NCBI GenBank assembly: GCA_002189035.1
Contig: NEEC01000023.1
Span: forward strand, 744,001 to 808,000
DNA length: 64,000 bases
Direction of reading: 5' to 3'
Source of the DNA: Utricularia gibba
Taxonomy: Eukaryota > Streptophyta > Magnoliopsida > Lamiales > Lentibulariaceae
This document shows, in pieces, positions 57,396 through 64,000 of this stretch. The notes under the pieces are model-generated. The model had not been told where the DNA came from, searched no databases, and worked only from the letters and a program-made list of their open reading frames with translations. The position numbers and the translations under genes are program-made. The stretch's first letter is position 1. Each line of letters starts with the position of its first letter.

Positions 57396-60300
57396 ATGGC
57401 TGAAGCTGATCAGAAAGATCCTGATCTGGAAACTGATCTTGAAAATACATATCATCCTGAGAATGAATATGCCATTGAACGTGAAATCAAGCATGGGGAT
57501 GCTACTGAAGAAGATAAGCGTGTCTTGGATGATGAAGTTTTAGAGAGCTTTCTTCCTGATGAAGTACCAAACTATACTGATGAACCAATTGGTGGAATTG
57601 GCGAGAAATGGCCAGGGTGGCCTGGAGAGAGCGTGTTCAGGATGCTGGTTCCTGCACAAAAGGTTGGTAGTATAATTGGACGTAAAGGAGAGTATATTAA
57701 GAAAATATGCGAAGAGACAAGATCTCGAATTAAAATTCTTGATGGTCCACCAGGAGCAAGGGAAAGAGCTGTAAGTAAAGCATATCACACTGTACACCAC
57801 AATAGCTATATCCTATTTTCCAGTGTTACAATAATTTTGCACTATGTTCTTGAGGCCAGCCTTATTTATTTCAGGAGCACTTGTTCTATTTGGTTTTGCA
57901 TGTTATTTTTCCCAGCATGGGCATGTCTTGTTGGTTCTGCATGAACTTGCGAATCTCTTTATTTCTTTGGTTAATATTGGTGGCTAACTTCTATTCTGCT
58001 CTTGCATGTTGGAATCTGTTTCTATGGAATATTTGTATCTTTGAACTTACGCTCTAACTATAAATTAACGTGTTGAAACACCTTGTTTTCGATCATTTCC
58101 AGAAGAATGTGCATATTCATGCAAATATTTAGGTGCTTAAATATGTAACCTTTTTATTCGCAACAGTTATCCCTTCTAGTCTTGTTTTCCCCTACATGGC
58201 ATGCCAGAAAGTTCGAAGCATAGAGCTAAAACCAAGCTTTATAGGTAATAGCGTAAAAGTTGAATTTTACATATTAATTTATTTCTTCACACCGTATTGT
58301 AACATAATAAAATTTTCAGGGTAAAGGAATGTAACTCTAGTAATGTGCGAGGTAACTGAATATATGAAACCGGATGAATCTACATCAACCACTATGCGAA
58401 CAAGATTATGTAGTTTAAGAAGGAGATTATGCATTTATTTGAAGTTTGACATCTCTCGTTTTTTTCGGTTGGGGATGGTGATCAACTCGGTTGGCTGGAA
58501 AGAATAACTTCTGAAAGAAGTCTAAAATCAATGCTGTGTCTCCATTTAATAGGATTCTAAGAAAGTATAATATGAAATTGCAGGTTTGCAGCATAGCATC
58601 TAAAGACCATGGGATGATTCTCATGGATGTAGAGTTTCAAATAGATCTGGACTGAAGGTTGGCGATTTACTAGGTTCTAGCTCTCCCCACTCCCAAATCT
58701 TCTGTATTGATGCTTGATTTGAAGGTCACTTGAGATTCTGCAAGGAAGTAGTAAATATGGCAGATAAAATGCCTTTTTTCTCCACTAATTGGAAACACTA
58801 GAACCCGAGGCTGAAGTAAAATTCCACCAATTCGTCACATAGTCTTGACAAAGAAACTACTTATAGAGTTATTGTACTCAATCCAGTTGCCATGCAGATT
58901 ACTATAGAAAATAACATCTGTAATTGAATGAGAATCTCCGTATATATTTTGAACTAACGGCTGATACATTGCATCAAATGAACTAATTCAGATTGTTTGG
59001 TAGGCATGCACTGTTTGATACAATATGAATCTGAAATCTGATTTTTGGGAAACTGGTTAATTTTTGGATATCCCCAGTTCTGATCTCGAAAGTTTCTATG
59101 GTTGCAGTAGTTTATAATTCTTTCTACTGTCATTCATGTTTTCTGATATCAAACTTCTGTGGTAGGTTATGGTTTCTGCCAAGGAGGAACTTGATCTTCC
59201 TCTCCCTCCTGCTATTGATGGTCTCCTCAAGGTTCATAGGCGAGTTGTGGAAGGCCTTGAAAATGAGTCTTCCCTTCCTCTTCCGAGTGCTGGAGTCAAG
59301 GAATCGACTAGATTGCTTGTGCCAGGGGCACAAGCCGGAAGTCTGATTGGGAAGCAAGGAGCTACGGTTAAATCCATTCAAGATGAATCTAACAGCATTG
59401 TTAGGGTTTTGGGATCAGGTTTCTATCTCTCCAGTTTTTTTGGTTTATACCCTCCTTTTGAACTCCCTGCTTTAAGTGTCTGCCCGTTCACTCAAGTTGA
59501 AACACCTATTTGTAAATATGCTGATGAGTGTCATGAACTCTTCAATTTTTTTTTTACCAATTCTGTTATTACTGTCGGTTCACTGTTTCCTAGCCTATGT
59601 TTCGACATTTCATCCATCGCTACAGTCAAAATTTATGTTGTGGAACCCCTGGTTCCTCTGTTCAATCCTGATGTTTGTTATATATTTTTGAAAGATGATA
59701 GTTTCTTCATCAATTTTTATCGTTTTTCCTCCGTATTAGGATATATATCATATGAACTGGTTGATTTTTCCAACATGGTTGATTGTTTGTTGTGTTGATT
59801 GCAGAAGAGCTCCCGGTTTTTGCTCTTCCAGATGATAGAATTGTAGAGATAGTGGGCGAGCCAGCTAGCATCCATAAGGCCGTTGAATTAATTGCTTCTC
59901 ATTTGAGAAAGTTTTTACTTGATCGTAGTGTTATATCATTTATAGAAATGTTGGTGAGTACTGAAAATCCATGACAATGGCGATGTGATGATATAATCTG
60001 ATTTTGGATCTTTTCATATTATTGTAGATGCAAACACCAAATTCTCATGTGGATAGTATGCCCACTGCCCAGCCATGGGGCTTGCCTAATCAGTCCTTCC
60101 CTCCAAACCCACCTGGAGGTCCTGGATATGGTGCTAGTCCACATTTCCTGCATCCTTCTCGGCCATATGATAGCTATTGCCCCCCTGTCGATGTGCCTCC
60201 AGAGAAACAACCTCATCAAGGCATATCTGCATATGGAAGAGAGACCCAAATACCAGTGCATTCATCCATTGGCCCACCAGCGCCATCAGTAATCACGCAG

Positions 60301-61006
60301 GTTGGGAATTTCATGTTTAAACTTAACTTAAAACGTTTAAGATCGTTCAAAATTGGTGCTGTTGCTACTTCAAATATAAGCATCATCCAGTATGTTGAGC
60401 CTAAGGTGACCTTTCAAAGGGGATTTTTTTTTTTTTTCTGTATTGATAGTTATTTGAAGGCGTCTCTGTGTTTGCTATGGTAAGAGGAGACCGTGCATGT
60501 CCTGGTTTGGTTTAACGTTTTTTTTTAAAAAAAAAACTGCAGACCACACAGCAGTTGCAAATCCCATTGTCCTATGCTGATGCTGTAATTGGTACTCAAG
60601 GTGCAAGCATAAGCTACATTCGGAGGGTTAGTGGTGCTACTGTTTCAATACAAGAAACAAGGGGAGTTCCTAGCGAGATGACAGTGGAGATCAGTGGAAC
60701 TGCTTCTCAAGTCCAAACTGCACAGCAGCTGATTCAGGTAACGAAATCCAAAACATTGATTTGGTTCTGTTTCCATTTCTTGTACTTTTCTAACTAAGAT
60801 GTTGACATTTCATCTTAAACCTCGAGCAGAATTTCATGGCAGAGGCTGCTGGTGCAGCTCCAGCACAGGTTGCTTCGTCCGGTGATCAGCAGGGGTACAG
60901 CACTTATGAAGCTGCTCATAGCTCCCTGTATATGTCCCAACCTCCATCTTCTAATATTTCTGGTCAACCTGGAGGATACGGCTCTGGGTATGGCTACATG
61001 AGCTAG
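57396..61006 (+). CDS. FLK: FLK, flowering locus K homology protein with three KH domains
   Basis: Nuclear RNA-binding protein of the autonomous flowering pathway, in Arabidopsis lowering FLC transcript. Six exons: 57396-57770, 59166-59418, 59805-59953, 60028-60300, 60543-60737, 60830-61006; 473 residues. KH1: [22 protein letters not shown]2: [22 protein letters not shown]3: [20 protein letters not shown]. Each retains the GxxG loop (GRKG, GKQG, GTQG). Between KH2 and KH3 is a Pro/Gly-rich linker ending [14 protein letters not shown]. The C-terminus is Gly/Tyr-rich ([11 protein letters not shown]). The first coding intron (57771-59165) is 1395 bp, by far the longest in the gene. All joins are in frame. 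Confidence 0.94.
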
Positions 61007-61299
61007 TTCTGCTATGAACACCATATTTGTATTGCGACAGGTGAGTTGGGGGGAGGCTGTTTAACAGGCCATGACTGCTCGGTCTCCCTGAAACCCATCC
61101 TTTACACAATTTTTTTTCTATATCTCTGTGATAAAACACCATTTCTAAATATCCAAACAGAAGACTTGTGAGGAATGGCCCTTCTGGGTTTACTCTTATG
61201 CTTCTTTGTGCGTATACACAACGTAAAAAATATACAGTTGCCAAGTACAAAAATGCTGCTAGCTGCTACCTCATTGATGAAATTGAAAAGAAAGACTAT

Positions 61300-64000
61300 C
61301 TATCTTGGAATTCGCTCCATCTCTGTTTGGGCAGAATTCGGGCTATTAAACTTTTCAGATTCTCTTGCTACCTGAATGTCAGTTGGCCAGTAACTTTGCA
61401 CCACAGCTTTTACAATGAACCGAGGGAGAAGTGCTCCCACGATGATCCCAAGCAAACAAATCCAGAATAATGGTGTCCCAGCAACATGAAAGAATGCCCT
61501 GCAAGGTCAAGGTTATTGGTAAAAAAACTCAGTTGCCCTCTTGCCTGTGCTCTTAGTTCATGATATGCAAACTTACCAGTAGCCAGAGAGAAAGGGTAAG
61601 CAATCAACGACCATGACACAGATGAAAGTTGCAACAATTGATCCCCAGATCGAGGCATGCACTATCCAGTTCCATCTCAACACATCCATGGCTAGATGTA
61701 AGTTGACAACCAAGACAATTGCAATGATCCAAAGATCTCCGATGCTTGATACGTCGATCTCGGTAGCCCAGTAAACTGGAATTGCTGCAAAATATATGGC
61801 CACACTTTGCCATAAGGTGTCCAGCATTGTTAACCAGAATAACTTTCCATTGTAGCTCTCGTTTCTCTGGCCAGCTCCATAGAGCTGTGGATGTTTTAGG
61901 AGGGTTCTTCTTGCTAGATCTTTATCCAGTGTTCCGACGATTATTGTAGGCAATGATGTATAAATTACTGAATAAAACATGCCGCTCCAATCTGTGATTG
62001 CAGTGGTTACACCAAAAGCCACATATGGCATGTACCTGAAGAGGATCACCACACAGACTTAGGAACAGTGCTCAGAAAACTAACTTCAATTGGTAAATGG
62101 AAACTCAAGATGGATGCTCACCAAAACAAGACTAGAACATAAACTGCATTTCTGTAAAAGTTATAGAGTAACATGTATGCCATGCGCTGATAATTCCAGT
62201 GTCCATGTACCAGCAACAGTGGCACCAAAAATCGGAATTGAGCCATAGCAAAGTCTGATGCCATGACAGCCTGCCTTCCTTCTTGTCCACTGATTCCAAT
62301 GCCAACATCAGCCTTTTGAATCATTGAAACATCATTTGCACCTGAGATCAAATAAAAGTGAATCGGTTTCCAAATAGCAATTCGGATTAAGTTGTCAATG
62401 TAAAGATGCATACCGTCTCCAATGGCAAGAGTCATATCAGCAGTTCTTTTTTTAACCAGGGCGACAATTCCTGCTTTCTGCAGTGGAGCCACACGGCAGC
62501 ATAACACCACTGCACATTTGGTGGCTAACTCAAAAAGCTGCAGTAAAGATCAAAACACGTGAAGTTCTGCCCTTCTTTCCTCCATCATAGGTGGAGAGAA
62601 CAAACAGATCAGCACATTACCTTCACCTCAAGTTCTGTGTCAAGAATATGAACAAGGCTTGTTCCATCAATGATTAATGCAAAGTCATTGCTAGTTTCGG
62701 TATCAGGAGCATTACTCGGTACCCTCTCTAGTATAAGCAGCAAAGAGTCTTCTATGAGCTTTCTACATGACTCCTTTGAGTTACTGTTTATCAATATCTG
62801 AATCATTTGTCTAGTCAACAGCCTAGAAGAAAACCCAATGGAAATCGCTGTTTCTTGTTTGTCACCTGTTAAAACCCACACTTTTATAGCAGCCATCCTG
62901 AGGGACTCGATCGCCTCCGGAACGCCTTGCTGCAACTTGTCCTCAATACCAGATGCACCTAATATGCTAGGATGATTTTCTATATTGTTGGCTACACTTT
63001 TTAGCAAAGCTGCACGCCCCAGTAAGGCTGAGGTTGCTGATTCATAAGATGACTGCCACTCCTCAAACTCCGGCAAACTCAATTCCCTCTTACCAATTAC
63101 AAGGGTGCGCAGGCCCTTTGAGGAGTAAGCATGAATATGATCCTTAGTGGCGTTCAAAATGTCCATGTTGGAGGAGGTATCCGCCACACTGAACATTGAT
63201 ACATCAGCTCCCTTAATGAACACTTTCACAGTCCCATCAGGGCATCCTAAAACGACTGACATCCTCTTCCGGTTACTATCGAACTCGTGCATACCTAGAA
63301 CATTGAACCTGTATGGATCAGTGGTAAGTATGACTAGAAGATCAGTTCTAGCAAAACTCCCCTCTAAAGATAGAAATAAAACTTTCATTCACCTCTTCCT
63401 GTTACCCTGAATGTCAATCTGTATGTAACCTGAAGTACGCTCCACAAGCATAAAACCATAGGTGGCGGCTGCATACACCAAAGCCTGCTCATCAGGAGAC
63501 TCCCCCTGATATTCTATTAATCTGAGTTCTGGGACAGATGTGCCAACACTTACAGGCACAATTGTGTTACAAGCAGCCAACGCTAGAAAAAAGTCGTGAA
63601 CATGTCTGCCTTCTGTGCTATCTGATCTTGATAGTACGAGAAGTCTCTGATCAACTTTTACAGTCACCTTTGGCTTGAGCACAACCCCATCAACTACAAC
63701 CAATAAAAAAAACTCTGGGTGAATACATCTTCGGAAATATACAAAAACAGGGGAAGAAGAACAATGATGCATAATGGTTTACCTTCAACGGAGTACCCTG
63801 TAGCGAAATCTTCAATACTCGCTTCTCCATTGTTGTAATCTATTCCTCCAATGGATGCACATTGAAACTCCATCTTGTTCTCGGTCAACGTACCAGTTTT
63901 ATCAGAGAACACATATTTTATCTGTCCCAAATCTTCATTTATGTTCAAGGCCCTACACTGAAACCTTGAGTTGGTGGATTCATCAAACATACTCTTATCT
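61300..64000 (-). CDS. P4-ATPase phospholipid flippase, ALA1-like, C-terminal part
   Basis: Aminophospholipid flippase moving lipids to the cytosolic leaflet, with a beta subunit of the ALIS/CDC50 family. Exons visible: 64000-63783 (continuing outside), 63693-63393, 63308-62621, 62537-62414, 62341-62122, 62035-61577, 61498-61300. Motifs: [10 protein letters not shown] (phosphorylated Asp), [39 protein letters not shown] and [20 protein letters not shown] (hinge). Six C-terminal membrane helices follow, including [15 protein letters not shown] and [20 protein letters not shown]. The end [11 protein letters not shown] matches ALA1 rather than the ALA2 or ALA3-12 groups. All exon joins are in phase and no defects are seen. 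The N-terminal half is outside the window. Confidence 0.94.

Overview
The window is nuclear DNA from a flowering plant. Genes carry multiple GT-AG introns, intergenic DNA is AT-rich, and every recognised product is a plant family: NAC, VQ, plant-type PEPC, class I TPS1, cpSRP43, HEI10, FLK, ALA-type P4-ATPase. A core eudicot is most likely; I cannot name the genus. Gene density is high, with about 19 protein-coding genes, one tRNA and at least two clear pseudogenes in 64 kb.

Layout. 1-420: start of a NAC gene (minus), behind a G-box-rich spacer with a diverged duplication (1094-1400). 2307-3185: decayed CMP-KDO synthetase (kdsB-like) pseudogene. 4242-7017: CDK-like kinase with an N-myristoylation signal. 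8217-8858: VQ protein. 10779-9768: RABA-class Rab GTPase (minus). 11451-14061: NCL-type Ca2+/Na+ exchanger with EF hands. 14294-14814: hAT-like MITE. 14873-14946: tRNA-Ile(UAU). 19015-15167: PEP carboxylase (minus). 20293-22710: conserved plant protein of unknown function. 22711-26780: gene-poor stretch with two separate tandem-repeat blocks. 26805-28205: VTE6-like phytyl-phosphate kinase. 29133-30689: HEI10. 34185-38755: TPS1. 39056-40255: cpSRP43. 41274-42390: SEC-C motif protein. 43314-43706: SIB1-like VQ protein. 45467-43947: ArfGAP-C2 protein (minus). 46470-46911: small plastid-type membrane protein. 48075-47110: SINA-type E3 ligase pseudogene (minus). 49696-51919: group C bZIP. 52731-53186 and 53891-53502: two small conserved proteins. 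55491-54224: WDL/TPX2 microtubule protein (minus). 57396-61006: FLK. 64000-61300: ALA1-type flippase (minus, 5' end outside the window).

The genes are mostly unrelated housekeeping and regulatory loci rather than a pathway cluster. Loose themes are carbon and sugar status (PEPC, TPS1, group C bZIP), chloroplast functions (VTE6, cpSRP43, SIB1-like, small plastid protein) and membrane traffic (RABA, ArfGAP, P4-ATPase).

The most important technical observation is that at least five otherwise well-conserved genes (NAC, PEPC twice, the unknown gene at 20293, TPS1, bZIP), and probably a sixth (WDL), each need one missing base restored to read through. All are losses, mostly in short mononucleotide runs. 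This looks like residual assembly error rather than mass pseudogenisation. The kdsB-like and SINA-like loci, in contrast, carry several independent lesions and are real pseudogenes. The most interesting biological leads are altered regulatory residues in PEPC, a 154-bp tandem duplication carrying an imperfect hairpin, and a VTE6-like gene with no visible transit peptide.
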